A stretch of DNA of 64,000 nt from positions 620,001 to 684,000 of the forward strand of contig NZ_PEBU01000002.1 of the NCBI RefSeq assembly GCF_002887595.1. The letters run 5' to 3'. Below are positions 42,119 through 52,117 of this stretch, piece by piece. The position numbers were made by a program, and so were the translations under genes. The notes under the pieces are model-generated. The model was not told the DNA's origin. It did no database searches and was given only the letters and a program-made list of their open reading frames with translations. Within the stretch, counting starts at the first letter, position 1, and the number at the start of each line of letters is the position of its first letter. Source of the DNA: Bowmanella denitrificans (GTDB lineage Bacteria > Pseudomonadota > Gammaproteobacteria > Enterobacterales > Alteromonadaceae).

Positions 42119-43297
42119 CTAGCCTGGTACTCTTACCCAACCTTCCATCAGCACACGGGCACTGCGGCTCATAATGGCTTTGCTAACCTGCCATTGGCCA
42201 TCTTGTTGAATCGCCTCGGCTCCAACCCTCAAAATGCCGGATGGATGACCAAAGACCACCGCTTGTTTGTCATCGCCACCGGCAGCCTGATTAACCAATG
42301 TACCGGGAATGGCGGCTGCGGTGCCAATGGCCACGGCAGCGGTACCCATCATGGCATGGTGCAATTTGCCCATGGATAAGGCCCGTACCAGCAAATCAAT
42401 GCTGTCTGCGCTGACCGCTTTACCACTGGACGCCTGATAGTCTTTAGGCGGTGCGACAAAGGCAATTTTCGGGGTATGGGCGCGGCTGGCCGCTTGGCTG
42501 ATATCTTCAATCAGGCCCATTTTCAGCGCACCATAAGCGCGAATGGTTTCAAAGCGCGCTAGCGCTGCGCTATCGGCATTAATATCGTCCTGCAATTCGC
42601 TGCCGGTATAGCCAATATCCGCAGCGTTAACAAAAATGGTGGGAATACCGGCGTTGATTAAGGTAGCTGGAAAACTGCCGACGCCAGGCACATCCAACGT
42701 GTCGATAAGATTGCCGGTGGGAAACATTGCCCCGCCCTCACCGTCTTCGTCGGCGGCCGGATCCAGAAATTCAATCTGTACTTCGGCGGCTGGAAAGGTC
42801 ACACCGTCCAGTTCAAAATCGCCGGTTTCCTGTACTTCACCGTTACTGACTGGCACATGAGCAATGATGGTTTTGCCGATATTGGCCTGCCAGATCCGCA
42901 CTACACAATGACCATTGTGGGGAATACGATCGCTTTTGACCAACCCATTGCTGATGGCAAAGGCACCCACTGCGGCAGTGAGATTACCGCAATTGCCACT
43001 CCAGTCGATAAAGGGCTTGTCGATGGCCACCTGGCCAAACAGATAGTCCACATCGTGGTTGGCTTTGGTGCTTTTGCTTAAGATCACGGTTTTTGAGGTG
43101 GATGATGTCGCCCCGCCCATACCGTCGGTATGCTTGGCATAAGGGTCCGGACTACCGATGACCCGTAGTAACAGCGCATCCCGCTCCGCCCCAGGCACCT
43201 GCGCCGCCACCGGCAAATCATCCAACTTAAAAAACACGCCCTTAGAGGTACCGCCACGCATATAGGTGGCTGGAATACGAATCTGAGGCTTAAACAT
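42119..43297 (-). CDS. prpF: 2-methylaconitate cis-trans isomerase PrpF
   Basis: 392-aa isomerase converting the trans-2-methylaconitate-type product of AcnD into the cis form usable by aconitase. Recognised by PQIRIPATYMRGGTSKGVFF at the N-terminus and SGNCGNLTAAVGAFA. The ATG at 43297 has GGAG eight bases upstream; an apparent 14-residue extension is encoded by the upstream repeat and is not part of the protein. Last gene of the minus-strand prpR-prpB-prpC-acnD-prpF operon. Confidence 0.95.
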   Translation of the reverse strand: MFKPQIRIPATYMRGGTSKGVFFKLDDLPVAAQVPGAERDALLLRVIGSPDPYAKHTDGMGGATSSTSKTVILSKSTKANHDVDYLFGQVAIDKPFIDWSGNCGNLTAAVGAFAISNGLVKSDRIPHNGHCVVRIWQANIGKTIIAHVPVSNGEVQETGDFELDGVTFPAAEVQIEFLDPAADEDGEGGAMFPTGNLIDTLDVPGVGSFPATLINAGIPTIFVNAADIGYTGSELQDDINADSAALARFETIRAYGALKMGLIEDISQAASRAHTPKIAFVAPPKDYQASSGKAVSADSIDLLVRALSMGKLHHAMMGTAAVAIGTAAAIPGTLVNQAAGGDDKQAVVFGHPSGILRVGAEAIQQDGQWQVSKAIMSRSARVLMEGWVRVPG

Positions 43298-43317
43298 AAT
43301 AGACTCCAATTTATTCA

Positions 43318-43386
43318 ACCACAGAGACACAGAGGGCACAGAGGTTCAAAAATCTAAGCACTCTGTGTTCTCTGTGCCTCTGTGGT
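43318..43386. repeat. CCACAGAG/CTCTGTGG hairpin repeat E1
   Basis: 69-base element with inverted arms of ~26 bases (ACCACAGAGACACAGAGG left, complementary sequence ending CCTCTGTGGT right) and a 17-base loop. It lies between the prpF start and the prpF-acnD chimera, and would fold into a long RNA hairpin in the operon transcript. Confidence 0.85.
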
Positions 43387-43390
43387 TAAT

Positions 43391-43489
43391 TTAGGCTTTT
43401 TGGATTCCAGGAGGTTCTGGACAGGTCTCTGTAATATACAATCCGCCACGCATATAGGTGGCTGGAATACGAATCTGCGGTTTGAACAT
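43391..43489 (-). pseudogene. 32-codon prpF'-acnD' chimeric remnant
   Basis: A frame that starts MFKPQIRIPATYMRGG, exactly the first 16 residues of PrpF, then changes to a short unmatched stretch and ends with EPPGIQKA and the stop of an acnD-like 3' end (compare ESEKA at the AcnD terminus). Upstream bases 43490-43510 also copy the prpF leader, including the ribosome-binding site. The prpF part (43443-43510) is about 90% identical to 43251-43317; the acnD part (43387-43421) is more diverged. It looks like the scar left when a tandem acnD-prpF duplication lost its interior. Confidence 0.75.
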
Positions 43490-43510
43490 AATAGCTTCCA
43501 ATTTTCTTCA

Positions 43511-43665
43511 ACCACAGAGACACAGAGGGCACGAAAAATAGCAGGAGATCTTTCAATCGAGGCCTTCGCAATCTCAGCGTTCTCTGCGTCTCGTCGTTTA
43601 ATGAACTAATGTCTCTTACAGTAACAATACCTTCAACCACTCTGTGTTCTCTGTGCTTCTGTGGT
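43511..43665. repeat. CCACAGAG/CTCTGTGG element E2
   Basis: 155-base element beginning ACCACAGAGACACAGAGGGCAC, identical to the first 22 bases of E1, and ending CTGTGCTTCTGTGGT. Contains an internal degenerate CTCTGCGTCTCGTCG stretch, so it may be a nested or decayed copy. Lies upstream of the chimeric remnant. Confidence 0.75.
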
Positions 43666-43693
43666 TATCTATCATTCTGTTTAGATAAATTTC

Positions 43694-43762
43694 ACCACAG
43701 AGACGCCGAGGGCGCAGAGCGTTTAGTACTGGCTAGTCTGTATTCTTCTGTGCCTCTGTGGT
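43694..43762. repeat. CCACAGAG/CTCTGTGG element E3
   Basis: 69-base element, same length as E1, beginning ACCACAGAGACGCCGAGGG and ending GTGCCTCTGTGGT, five bases before the acnD stop codon. The left arm is partly decayed. Confidence 0.8.
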
Positions 43763-43766
43763 TAAT

Positions 43767-46361
43767 TTAGGCTTTTTCCGATTCCAGGAAGTCCTGGGCG
43801 AAACGCTGCAGCACGCCGCCCGCTTCATAGATAGACACTTCCTCGGCGGTATCCAGCCGGCATTTAACCTGCACTTCTTCACTGTGGCCGTTTTGGCGCT
43901 GCACTACCAACGTCAGCAGCGCACCGGGCTCACGTTTGCCTTTAACATCAAAGGTTTCGGTGCCATCAATGGCCAGCGTATGGCGGTTGGTGCCGGCTAA
44001 AAACTCCAGCGGCAGTACCCCCATACCAATTAAGTTAGTGCGGTGAATACGCTCAAAGCCTTCTGCCACTATAACTTCCACCCCTGCCAGGCGTACTCCT
44101 TTGGCGGCCCAGTCACGGGACGAACCCTGACCATAATCGGCACCGGCAATAATGCACAATGGCTGTTTACGCTGCATATAGGTTTCAATGGCTTCCCACA
44201 TGCGCGTTACCTTACCTTCCGGCTCAACACGGGCCAGCGAACCTTGCTTAACCTTACCTGCTTGGTCTTTGACCATTTCGTTAAACAGCTTAGGGTTGGC
44301 AAAAGTGGCGCGCTGCGCGGTTAAATGGTCACCGCGATGGGTGGCATAAGAGTTAAAATCTTCTTCCGGCAGGCCCATTTTGGCCAGATATTCCCCGGCA
44401 GCACTGTCCAGCAAGATAGCATTGGACGGCGACAGGTGATCGGTAGTGATATTGTCCCCCAGTACCGCCAGCGGTCTCATTCCTGTCAGGCTGCGCTGCC
44501 CGGCCAGCGCCCCTTCCCAATAAGGTGGACGGCGGATATAGGTACTCATTTCACGCCACTGATAGAGGGGATCAATATGGCTACCGTAGTCGACAGTTAA
44601 GTCGAACATCGGGTCGTAAACTTTGCGGAAATGCTCGGGCTTGACCGATTTGGCAATCACCGCATCAATTTCTTCATCACTTGGCCAGATATCCTTTAAG
44701 GTCACAGGCTTGCCTTGGGCATCCAGCCCCAGTGCGTCTTTTTCAATATCGAAGCGCACCGAACCGGCAATGGCGTAGGCAATAACCAGCGGTGGTGAGG
44801 CTAAAAAGGCCTGTTTGGCATAAGGGTGAATACGGCCGTCAAAGTTACGATTACCCGACAGCACCGCAGTGGCGTATAGATCGCGCTCGATAATCTCTTG
44901 TTGAATCTGTGGATCCAGTGCGCCGCTCATACCATTACAGGTAGTACAGGCAAACGCCACTATGCCAAAGCCCAACTGTTCCAGTTCCGGCAGCAAACCG
45001 GCTTCTTCAAGATACAGCTGCACCGCTTTGGAGCCTGGGGCCAGCGAGGTTTTCACCCAGGGCTTACGCACCAGGCCCATGGCATTGGCCTTTTTGGCCA
45101 GCAGACCAGCGGCAATCACATTGCGCGGGTTACTGGTGTTGGTACAACTGGTGATAGCGGCAATAATCACGGCGCCATCTGGCATTTTGCCTGACTCTTG
45201 CTGGTAATCAGCGACAATCCCTTTACTGGCCAGTTCATTGGTTGCCACCCGTGCATGGGGGTTAGAAGGCCCGGCCATATTGCGCACTACTGTGGCAAGG
45301 TCGAATGTCAGCACCCGTTCGTACTGCGCCTCGGTCATGCTGTCGGCCCACAGTCCGGTGGTTTTGGCATAGTTCTCCACCAGCGCGATTTGTTGGTCGT
45401 CACGGCCAGTCAGGCGCAAGTAGTCAATGGTTTGCTTGTCGATATAGAACATGGCCGCGGTGGCGCCATATTCCGGAGTCATATTGGAAATAGTGGCGCG
45501 ATCGCCCAGGGTCAGACTGGCTGCCCCGGCCCCGAAAAATTCCAGATAGGCCCCGACTACTTTTTCTTTACGCAGAAATTCGGTGATGGCCAGCACGATA
45601 TCGGTAGCGGTAATGCCGGGCTGTGGTTTGCCGGTTAGCTCAACGCCGATAATATCCGGTAAGCGCATCCAGGAGGCACGCCCCAGCATCACGCTTTCGG
45701 CTTCCAGGCCACCTACCCCGATGGCAATCACGCCCAGCGCATCCACATGCGGGGTATGGCTGTCGGTGCCAACACAGGTGTCGGGAAACGCGACACCGTC
45801 TTTAACCTGGATCACCGGCGACATTTTCTCCAGATTGATCTGGTGCATAATGCCGTTACCCGGAGGGATCACATCAACATTTTTAAATGCCGTTTTGGTC
45901 CAGTTAATAAAGTGAAAGCGATCGTCATTGCGCCTGTCTTCTATGGCGCGGTTTTTCGTAAAGGCGTCTTTTTCAAAACCGGCGTGTTCTACCGCCAGGC
46001 TGTGATCGACTATCAACTGGGTGGGTACTACGGGGTTAACTTTGGCCGGATCGCCGCCTTTTTCGGCGATAGCGTCACGTAAACCCGCCAGATCGACTAG
46101 TGCGGTCTGGCCAAGAATATCGTGGCACACCACCCTGGCCGGAAACCAGGGGAAGTCCAGTTCGCGTTTGCGCTGAATGATTTGGGTTAGAAACGCATTG
46201 AGCTTGGCCGGTTCGGCGCGTCTGACCAGATTTTCGGCCAGGACTTTGGCGGTATAAGGCAATTTGGCATAGGCACCAGGCTCAATGGCCTCCACTGCAG
46301 CCTGGGTATCGAAATACGCCAGGTTGGTGCCGGGCAATAGCTGTTTAAATTCGGTATTCAT
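43767..46361 (-). CDS. acnD: Fe/S-dependent 2-methylisocitrate dehydratase AcnD
   Basis: 864-aa aconitase-family enzyme dehydrating 2-methylcitrate in the methylcitrate cycle; works with PrpF in place of PrpD. The [4Fe-4S] ligands appear as AITSCTNTSNP and FACTTCNGM; the swivel domain has DYGQGSSRDWAAKG. Full length for AcnD. It sits between prpC and prpF with hairpin repeats in both gaps. Confident assignment, supported by prpF. Confidence 0.96.
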   Translation of the reverse strand: MNTEFKQLLPGTNLAYFDTQAAVEAIEPGAYAKLPYTAKVLAENLVRRAEPAKLNAFLTQIIQRKRELDFPWFPARVVCHDILGQTALVDLAGLRDAIAEKGGDPAKVNPVVPTQLIVDHSLAVEHAGFEKDAFTKNRAIEDRRNDDRFHFINWTKTAFKNVDVIPPGNGIMHQINLEKMSPVIQVKDGVAFPDTCVGTDSHTPHVDALGVIAIGVGGLEAESVMLGRASWMRLPDIIGVELTGKPQPGITATDIVLAITEFLRKEKVVGAYLEFFGAGAASLTLGDRATISNMTPEYGATAAMFYIDKQTIDYLRLTGRDDQQIALVENYAKTTGLWADSMTEAQYERVLTFDLATVVRNMAGPSNPHARVATNELASKGIVADYQQESGKMPDGAVIIAAITSCTNTSNPRNVIAAGLLAKKANAMGLVRKPWVKTSLAPGSKAVQLYLEEAGLLPELEQLGFGIVAFACTTCNGMSGALDPQIQQEIIERDLYATAVLSGNRNFDGRIHPYAKQAFLASPPLVIAYAIAGSVRFDIEKDALGLDAQGKPVTLKDIWPSDEEIDAVIAKSVKPEHFRKVYDPMFDLTVDYGSHIDPLYQWREMSTYIRRPPYWEGALAGQRSLTGMRPLAVLGDNITTDHLSPSNAILLDSAAGEYLAKMGLPEEDFNSYATHRGDHLTAQRATFANPKLFNEMVKDQAGKVKQGSLARVEPEGKVTRMWEAIETYMQRKQPLCIIAGADYGQGSSRDWAAKGVRLAGVEVIVAEGFERIHRTNLIGMGVLPLEFLAGTNRHTLAIDGTETFDVKGKREPGALLTLVVQRQNGHSEEVQVKCRLDTAEEVSIYEAGGVLQRFAQDFLESEKA

Positions 46362-46367
46362 ATTTGC

Positions 46368-46503
46368 ACCACAGAGTCACAGAGCGCACAGAGAATTGGA
46401 TAGATAAGAAGCTGGTCTTTCCCAGCGCGCTTTAGTTGTTTGCTGTCATTATCCACAGAGACAGAAAGAGCATATTACTTAGTGCCCTCTGTGCCTCTGT
46501 GGT
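46368..46503. repeat. CCACAGAG/CTCTGTGG element between prpC and acnD
   Basis: 136-base element from ACCACAGAGTCACAGAG to CCTCTGTGCCTCTGTGGT, with an internal ATCCACAGAGACAG copy of the arm. It occupies nearly the whole gap between the prpC stop and the acnD start. Confidence 0.8.
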
Positions 46504-46514
46504 TCTTTTTGATC

Positions 46515-47642
46515 TTACCGCTGGGCGATGGGAGTGACTTTACGTAGCTCTTCGCCGGTGTATTCCGCCGATGGGCGAATAATGCGGTTGTCGGCGCGCT
46601 GTTCCATCACGTGGGCTGCCCAACCGGTTAAACGCGACATCACAAAAATCGGGGTAAACAACTTAGTCGGAATACCCATAAAGTGATAAGCCGAGGCATG
46701 GAAGAAATCGGCATTACAGAATAGTTTTTTCTCACGCCACATCACTTCTTCACAGCGCACCGAGACCGGATACAATACTTTGTCGCCCACATCATCGGCC
46801 AGCCTGGCCGCCCAGGATTTGATAATGGCATTGCGCGGGTCAGACTCTGAATAAATGGCATGACCAAAGCCCATGATCTTTTCTTTGCGGGCTAATTTAC
46901 CCAGCATTTCCTGCTCAGCATGCTCTGCAGAGGTAAAGCCTTCAATCATTTCCATGGCCGCTTCATTGGCCCCGCCATGCAATGGGCCACGCAGTGAACC
47001 AATGGCACCAGTGATACAGGAATGCATATCTGACAAGGTGGAGGCGCAAACGCGGGCGGTAAAGGTGGAGGCATTAAACTCATGTTCGGCGTAAAGGATC
47101 AGGGAAACATGCATCACCTGCTCGTGCAGTGACTTGGGTTTTTCACCATGTAACAAATGCAAAAAGTGCGCGCCAATGCTGTCATCGTCGGTTTCTACCT
47201 CAATGCGCACGCCGTCGTGGCTGAAGCGATACCAGTAGCAGATGATGCTGGGGAAGCAGGCCAGCATGCGTTCGGTTGCGTTTTGCTGCTCAGAGAAATC
47301 CAGTTCTGTTTCCAGATTGCCCAGCATTGAGCAGCCGGTGCGCAATACATCCATGGGATGAGCTTCGGCAGGAATACGCTCTAATACATCTTTTAATGCC
47401 TGTGGCAGCGCGCGCAGGGACTTAAGTTTAGCTTTATACGCATCCAGTTCGGCCTGATTGGGCAGTTTGCCTTGCAGAATCAAGTAAGCCACTTCTTCGA
47501 ACTGGCAATGCTCGGCCAGATCTTTAACATCATAGCCGCGATAGGTAAGCCCGGAACCGGACTTACCCACGGTAGACAGCGCTGTTTTACCTGCCACCTG
47601 GCCGCGCAGACCTGCGCCACTTAATACTTTACCTTGTGCCAT
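46515..47642 (-). CDS. prpC: 2-methylcitrate synthase PrpC
   Basis: 375-aa citrate-synthase-family enzyme joining propionyl-CoA and oxaloacetate. Active-site histidine regions are GPLHGGANEAAMEMIEGF and MGFGHAIYSESDPRN, with the catalytic Asp region in NADFFHASAYHFMGIP. Its N-terminus has the PrpC-typical GLTYRGYDVKDLAEHCQFEEVAYL. It is separated from prpB by 150 bases without a visible gene. Confidence 0.96.
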   Translation of the reverse strand: MAQGKVLSGAGLRGQVAGKTALSTVGKSGSGLTYRGYDVKDLAEHCQFEEVAYLILQGKLPNQAELDAYKAKLKSLRALPQALKDVLERIPAEAHPMDVLRTGCSMLGNLETELDFSEQQNATERMLACFPSIICYWYRFSHDGVRIEVETDDDSIGAHFLHLLHGEKPKSLHEQVMHVSLILYAEHEFNASTFTARVCASTLSDMHSCITGAIGSLRGPLHGGANEAAMEMIEGFTSAEHAEQEMLGKLARKEKIMGFGHAIYSESDPRNAIIKSWAARLADDVGDKVLYPVSVRCEEVMWREKKLFCNADFFHASAYHFMGIPTKLFTPIFVMSRLTGWAAHVMEQRADNRIIRPSAEYTGEELRKVTPIAQR

Positions 47643-47792
47643 TGGTTATTCTCCTGATTTTTATAGGGTTCATTTACTGGTTTAATCAAGCATAGAAATG
47701 CCGCGTTTTTATGACGAATTTATTGCAGCGGCTATTCTCGTTCTATGCTGACGTCAGGCTGATTCAGTGCCTTTGCCGCAAAATCGGGACTA

Positions 47793-48671
47793 TTACTTGT
47801 TTTTGCCCTGGGCAAACAAGGCGTCCAGTTTTTGTTCGTAGTCGTGGTAACCCAGGTAGTCATACAGCTCCATACGGGTTTGCATACTGTCCAGTACGGC
47901 TTTTTGGTCACCGTCGTTAAGAATATGCCGGTACACGTTTTCTGCAGCACGGTTCATGGCCCGAAATGCGGATAACGGATACAGCACCATATCCACGCCC
48001 CACTGGCCTAGCTCGGCTTTGTTCCAAAGCTCGGTCTTACCAAACTCGGTGATATTGGCCAGAATCGGTACGTTCAGCGCTTCGCTGAAAGCCCGATAAT
48101 GGGCTTCGGTTTGAATAGCTTCTGCGAAAATGCCGTCGGCACCGACCTCAACATACGCCCTGGCACGTTCAATGGCGGCTTCCAAGCCTTCCTGTGCAAA
48201 GGCATCGGTGCGGGCCATAATAAAAAAGTCAGGGTCGGTACGGGCATCCACGGCGGCTTTGATCCTGTCCTGCATTTCTTCCACAGAGACAATCTCTTTA
48301 TTGGGGCGATGGCCGCAGCGTTTTTGCGCCACCTGATCTTCCATATGCACCGCGGCCGCACCGGCCTTTTGCATGTCTTTGATGGTTTTGGCGATATTAA
48401 AGGCTCCGCCCCAGCCGGTATCAATGTCGACCATCAACGGCAGGTCGCAGGCAGCGGTAATACGCTGCACATCCACCAGCACATCATTCAGCGAGGTCAT
48501 ACCTAAATCTGGCAGGCCATAAGAGGCATTGGCCACACCACCGCCGGATAAATAGATAGCCTGATGGCCGATGTGTTTGGCCATCATCGCGGTATAGGCG
48601 TTAATCGTACCGACAATCTGCAAGGGTTGATTGTCGGCCAGCGCCTGGCGGAATTTTTTTCCTGCACTCAT
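47793..48671 (-). CDS. prpB: 2-methylisocitrate lyase PrpB
   Basis: 292-aa lyase cleaving 2-methylisocitrate to pyruvate and succinate. The active-site loop is KRCGHR, with the metal site in [17 protein letters not shown]. The start overlaps the GntR-regulator stop (ATGA, 48668-48671), making it the first enzyme gene of the operon. Length and motifs are standard. Confidence 0.96.
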   Translation of the reverse strand: MSAGKKFRQALADNQPLQIVGTINAYTAMMAKHIGHQAIYLSGGGVANASYGLPDLGMTSLNDVLVDVQRITAACDLPLMVDIDTGWGGAFNIAKTIKDMQKAGAAAVHMEDQVAQKRCGHRPNKEIVSVEEMQDRIKAAVDARTDPDFFIMARTDAFAQEGLEAAIERARAYVEVGADGIFAEAIQTEAHYRAFSEALNVPILANITEFGKTELWNKAELGQWGVDMVLYPLSAFRAMNRAAENVYRHILNDGDQKAVLDSMQTRMELYDYLGYHDYEQKLDALFAQGKNK

Positions 48672-49354
48672 GCTTGTTCTCTCCTGTTACCGGCATCAGT
48701 GGCCAGTTTTTGTTCAATATTGATTCTTGAATAGGTGATATGACGGCGCATCAGCATTTCCGCCAGTTCTTCATCACGATTAGAAATGGCTTTAACAATA
48801 TGGCGGTGTTCATCGAAGGCCGTGGTGACGCGCGGTCCGGCCATTCCCAGCTGTACGCGGTACATACGCACCAGGTGATAAATACCGTTGGTGAGCATAT
48901 TAATCAGATGGCGATTTTTGCTGCCCTGAATAATGCGGTAATGAAAGTCCACATCTCCGGCTTCCTGATAATAAGATTCGCCGCCCTTTACTTCCTGAAA
49001 ATGCTGGTTGAGTAAGTCATTCAGTGCGGTTATTTCCTGCTCTGTCATATTGCGTGCCGCCAGGCGTGCAGCCATGCCTTCCAGCGCTTCGCGCACTTCA
49101 TACAGTTCAATCAGGCCCTGGGGACTCAGTGCCACCACTCTAGCGCCAATATTGGCTTTACGCTCAACCAGGCGACAGGATTCCAATCGATTGATGGCTT
49201 CACGTATGACGGCACGACTGACGGTATATTTTGTCGACAATTCTGTTTCACTCAGCTTGGCGCCTGATGCAATCCCCCCTTCTACTATGTCCTTTCGCAG
49301 CAGGAAGAATGTTTTATCGGCCGAAGTTACGGCCTGTTCACTGAGTAAATTCAC
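48668..49354 (-). CDS. prpR: GntR-family regulator of propionate catabolism
   Basis: 228-aa FadR-subfamily GntR protein: N-terminal winged HTH ([40 protein letters not shown]), C-terminal FCD domain with metal-type residues in [18 protein letters not shown] and [14 protein letters not shown]. Encoded at the head of the prp operon, with TTGTCGACAA palindromes upstream and inside its coding start. It probably represses the operon until a methylcitrate-type ligand binds. The symbol is used by context; it is not the sigma-54 PrpR of enterics. Confidence 0.85.
   Translation of the reverse strand: MNLLSEQAVTSADKTFFLLRKDIVEGGIASGAKLSETELSTKYTVSRAVIREAINRLESCRLVERKANIGARVVALSPQGLIELYEVREALEGMAARLAARNMTEQEITALNDLLNQHFQEVKGGESYYQEAGDVDFHYRIIQGSKNRHLINMLTNGIYHLVRMYRVQLGMAGPRVTTAFDEHRHIVKAISNRDEELAEMLMRRHITYSRINIEQKLATDAGNRREQA
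49231..49240. promoter_or_regulatory. PrpR (GntR) operator-like site inside its own gene
   Basis: TTGTCGACAA, a perfect 10-bp palindrome within the first ~45 codons of prpR, matching the core of the upstream sites. Could act as an internal roadblock operator. Confidence 0.5.
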
Positions 49355-49383
49355 GGGGCGTCACACAGGATAAGCTTATTAAA

Positions 49384-49394
49384 GTGTCGACAAT
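49384..49394. promoter_or_regulatory. PrpR operator-like site, promoter proximal
   Basis: GTGTCGACAAT, 30 bases before the prpR start; TGTCGACA core palindrome with one arm mismatch. Confidence 0.65.
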
Positions 49395-49434
49395 ATAGAC
49401 CCCGAACCAGGGAAGATCAAATGTAAATGCAATA

Positions 49435-49446
49435 ATTGTCGACAAT
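49435..49446. promoter_or_regulatory. PrpR operator ATTGTCGACAAT
   Basis: Perfect 12-bp palindrome about 80 bases upstream of prpR and 14 bases after the modC stop. It matches the motif I associate with GntR-type PrpR in Shewanella and relatives. Paired with the site at 49384 (51 bases apart). Confidence 0.75.
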
Positions 49447-49459
49447 AGTCGTAGATAGG

Positions 49460-50521
49460 TTAGCGACTAAGAGCCATAGATTTGATTTGCGCGAACAGCG
49501 ACTGGCCTACTTGCAGATGCAGGTGCTCTGCCGAGCGCAGGCTGATCTTGGCCAGCAATGCTCCTGCATTGCTGCTAAGTTCAACCATTACTGCATCTTG
49601 CACAGTATTAACGCTTTCTACCCGGGCCGGCAGTCGATTGAGAATGCTGGAGTCATTGTGATTACCCAGGCTCAGGCTGATATCCCTGGCCAATATATGC
49701 AGGCGCAAAGGCTCTCCTACCTTGAGGCCAGAGTCTGGTAGCCATAAACTGGCCGACTGACTTTGGGCACTGACCAAATGCCACTGTGGATGGGATGCTG
49801 TGACCACGGCGTCAAGCACACAAAAAGGTGCATCAGGATCCGCCAGCCCCAGCTGGCGGCTCAGTTCGGCAATACTGCCCTGTGCCTTCAACTTACCCTG
49901 TTCCAGCATCAGCACGTAGTCAGCCAGGCGGGTCAGCTCTGCCAGAGAATGGGTGACATAGAGCACCGGAATCGCCAGCTCCTGATGCAAGTTATGCAGA
50001 TAGGGCAAAAACTCCTGTTTACGTTTTTCGTCCAATGAAGCTAAAGGCTCGTCCATCAACAACAGGCTGGGATTAATAAGCAGTGCCCTGGCAATCGCCA
50101 CCCGCTGGCGTTCGCCGCCTGACAGCGCATCGGGTAACTGCCTAAGCAGCCCGTCAATGCCCAGCAGTTCGACAATTTGTGGATAGGGTATGCCTGTGCC
50201 AGGCCAGGCCCGTTTGCGCGCATAATCCAGATTGCCCTGCACAGTTAAATGAGCAAATAAGCTGGCCTCCTGAAATACATATCCCAATGGCCTTTGATGC
50301 ACGGCCAGTTTTTGCTTGCCTTGCTGCCAGATTTGTCCGGCTACAGTTAAAGAGGCACCAGCACAAGGCTGAAGACCGGCAATAAAACGCAGCAGGCTGG
50401 TTTTACCCGAGCCGGAATGACCGAAAATGCCGGTAATGCCCTTGCCCGGCAACACGCAATCGAGAGCCAGATTGAATTGTTTACTTAATTGCAGATCCAG
50501 GCTGATTTCAATCTTATCCAT
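49460..50521 (-). CDS. modC: Molybdate ABC transporter ATP-binding protein ModC
   Basis: 353-aa ATPase energising molybdate import. Walker [10 protein letters not shown], signature [15 protein letters not shown], Walker [12 protein letters not shown], then a C-terminal molybdate-sensing TOBE/MOP domain (~290-350, [20 protein letters not shown]). It overlaps modB by eight bases. With ModA and ModB it supplies molybdenum for the molybdoenzymes of this window. Confidence 0.96.
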   Translation of the reverse strand: MDKIEISLDLQLSKQFNLALDCVLPGKGITGIFGHSGSGKTSLLRFIAGLQPCAGASLTVAGQIWQQGKQKLAVHQRPLGYVFQEASLFAHLTVQGNLDYARKRAWPGTGIPYPQIVELLGIDGLLRQLPDALSGGERQRVAIARALLINPSLLLMDEPLASLDEKRKQEFLPYLHNLHQELAIPVLYVTHSLAELTRLADYVLMLEQGKLKAQGSIAELSRQLGLADPDAPFCVLDAVVTASHPQWHLVSAQSQSASLWLPDSGLKVGEPLRLHILARDISLSLGNHNDSSILNRLPARVESVNTVQDAVMVELSSNAGALLAKISLRSAEHLHLQVGQSLFAQIKSMALSR

Positions 50522-51203
50522 GACCTTTCCTTTGCGTGTTTTGTCTTGAAACTCCCTGTACCAGCAATAACACGATAAATGAAAAGACCAGCATTAATGC
50601 CGACAAACTATGGGCCTGACTGTATTGCAGCGCTTCAACATGATCGTAGATTTGTACCGAAACCAGGCGGGTTTCGGCGGGAATATTGCCACCTATCATC
50701 AGCACTACACCAAATTCCCCCACCGTATGGGCGAAACCAAGCACGGCGGCGGTAATAAAGCCGGGTCTGGACAGCGGTAATACCACAGTGATAAATCGGT
50801 CCCAGGGACTGGCGCGCAAGGTGGCCGCCACTTCCAGAGGACGCAGACCGATGGCGGTCATGGCGTTGTATAAAGGCTGTACCACAAAAGGCAGGGAGTA
50901 AAATACCGAGCCCACCACCAATCCCCAAAAGGTAAAAGGCAGCAGGCCCAGCCCAAACCACTGGGTAAACTGTCCGATCGGCCCTTGCGGCCCCATCGCT
51001 ACCAGCAGATAAAAGCCAATTACAGTGGGAGGCAAAACCAAGGGTAGCGCCACTAACGCTGCGACAGGCCGTTTAAACCAACTTGTGGTCTGGCTTAACC
51101 ACCAGGCGATAGGTGTCCCTATCAATAACAGAATCACTGTCACCGTACTGGCTAGCTTTAAGGTCAGCCAAATGGCCGCTAAATCGTCATTGCTAAGCGG
51201 CAT
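50514..51203 (-). CDS. modB: Molybdate ABC transporter permease ModB
   Basis: 229-aa inner-membrane permease with five hydrophobic segments and the EAA-type loop [29 protein letters not shown]. Starts one base into the modA stop region and overlaps modC. Standard ModB. Confidence 0.96.
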   Translation of the reverse strand: MPLSNDDLAAIWLTLKLASTVTVILLLIGTPIAWWLSQTTSWFKRPVAALVALPLVLPPTVIGFYLLVAMGPQGPIGQFTQWFGLGLLPFTFWGLVVGSVFYSLPFVVQPLYNAMTAIGLRPLEVAATLRASPWDRFITVVLPLSRPGFITAAVLGFAHTVGEFGVVLMIGGNIPAETRLVSVQIYDHVEALQYSQAHSLSALMLVFSFIVLLLVQGVSRQNTQRKGHG

Positions 51204-51946
51204 TATTGGTTTTGCCCAGGTAACGCATAACCAAATGAGCGGATAATTTGCTCTGCATAGGGTGATTGTAAAAAGGTAAGGAAGGCCTGTGTATCAGCAC
51301 GCTCATGGGCATCTCTGATCACCACTCTGTCCTGGTATATGGGCGGGTAAAGATGGCTGGGTACCAACCAGGTATGCTGAGTATCCAGTGCGCCGTTGTG
51401 CATCAATTGTGACAACGCCACAAAGCCAAGTTCGGCATTGCCGCTTTGCACAAACTGGTAGGTCTGGGCAATGTTCTCTCCTTGCACCCAACGGGTTTTA
51501 CTGCTGTGCAGCAAATTGAGCTGGGTTAAAACGCTTACCGCTGCACTGCCATAGGGGGCGAGCCTGGGGTTAGCCAGGGCCAGTTTGCGATACGGGCCGT
51601 TTAGAATCTTGCCCTGCTGTGGATCCTGCCCGGGTGACCATAACACTAACTTACCTATGGCATAGGTTTGCTGACTTCCTGCTTGCGCGATACCTGCGTC
51701 CAGCAGGGCCTTAGGTTTGCTCTGGTCTGCACTGAAAAACAAATGAAAAGGTGCACCGTGGGTGATTTGCGCAACAAATTTGCCGGACGCGCCAAGAGCA
51801 AGACTAACCGGATAGCCGCTTTGTTTCTCGAATTCGTCGGCAATGGCCTGCATGGGTGCAGCAAAGTTAGATGCTACCGCCACTTTCAGTGGTTCAGCCT
51901 GGGCAGATATAAATATCAGCGCCAGTAACGCCACCAGTGCCCTCAT
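51203..51946 (-). CDS. modA: Molybdate-binding periplasmic protein ModA
   Basis: 247-aa exported binding protein (signal [17 protein letters not shown]). Typical ModA segments are [43 protein letters not shown] and [11 protein letters not shown]. First gene of modABC. I saw no ModE-type operator upstream. Confidence 0.95.
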   Translation of the reverse strand: MRALVALLALIFISAQAEPLKVAVASNFAAPMQAIADEFEKQSGYPVSLALGASGKFVAQITHGAPFHLFFSADQSKPKALLDAGIAQAGSQQTYAIGKLVLWSPGQDPQQGKILNGPYRKLALANPRLAPYGSAAVSVLTQLNLLHSSKTRWVQGENIAQTYQFVQSGNAELGFVALSQLMHNGALDTQHTWLVPSHLYPPIYQDRVVIRDAHERADTQAFLTFLQSPYAEQIIRSFGYALPGQNQ

Positions 51947-52117
51947 ATCGTTTCCTTATCTGTTCGCGCTTGGTGTTGAATCTTAGCCTATTGCAATAAT
52001 CCATTGAAGCTAAAAGGATTTCATGACTCGTCATGGTCACCGGACCTGCAATGTCACATTAATTACACAATGCCTTGTTAGCTTGAGCGCAGTTTACCCC
52101 AACTTAAAACGATTGCA

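Noticed and set aside
43298-43339. N-terminal extension of PrpF (14 residues)
   Set aside because: It is encoded by the hairpin repeat; the ribosome-binding site and family alignment support the ATG at 43297.
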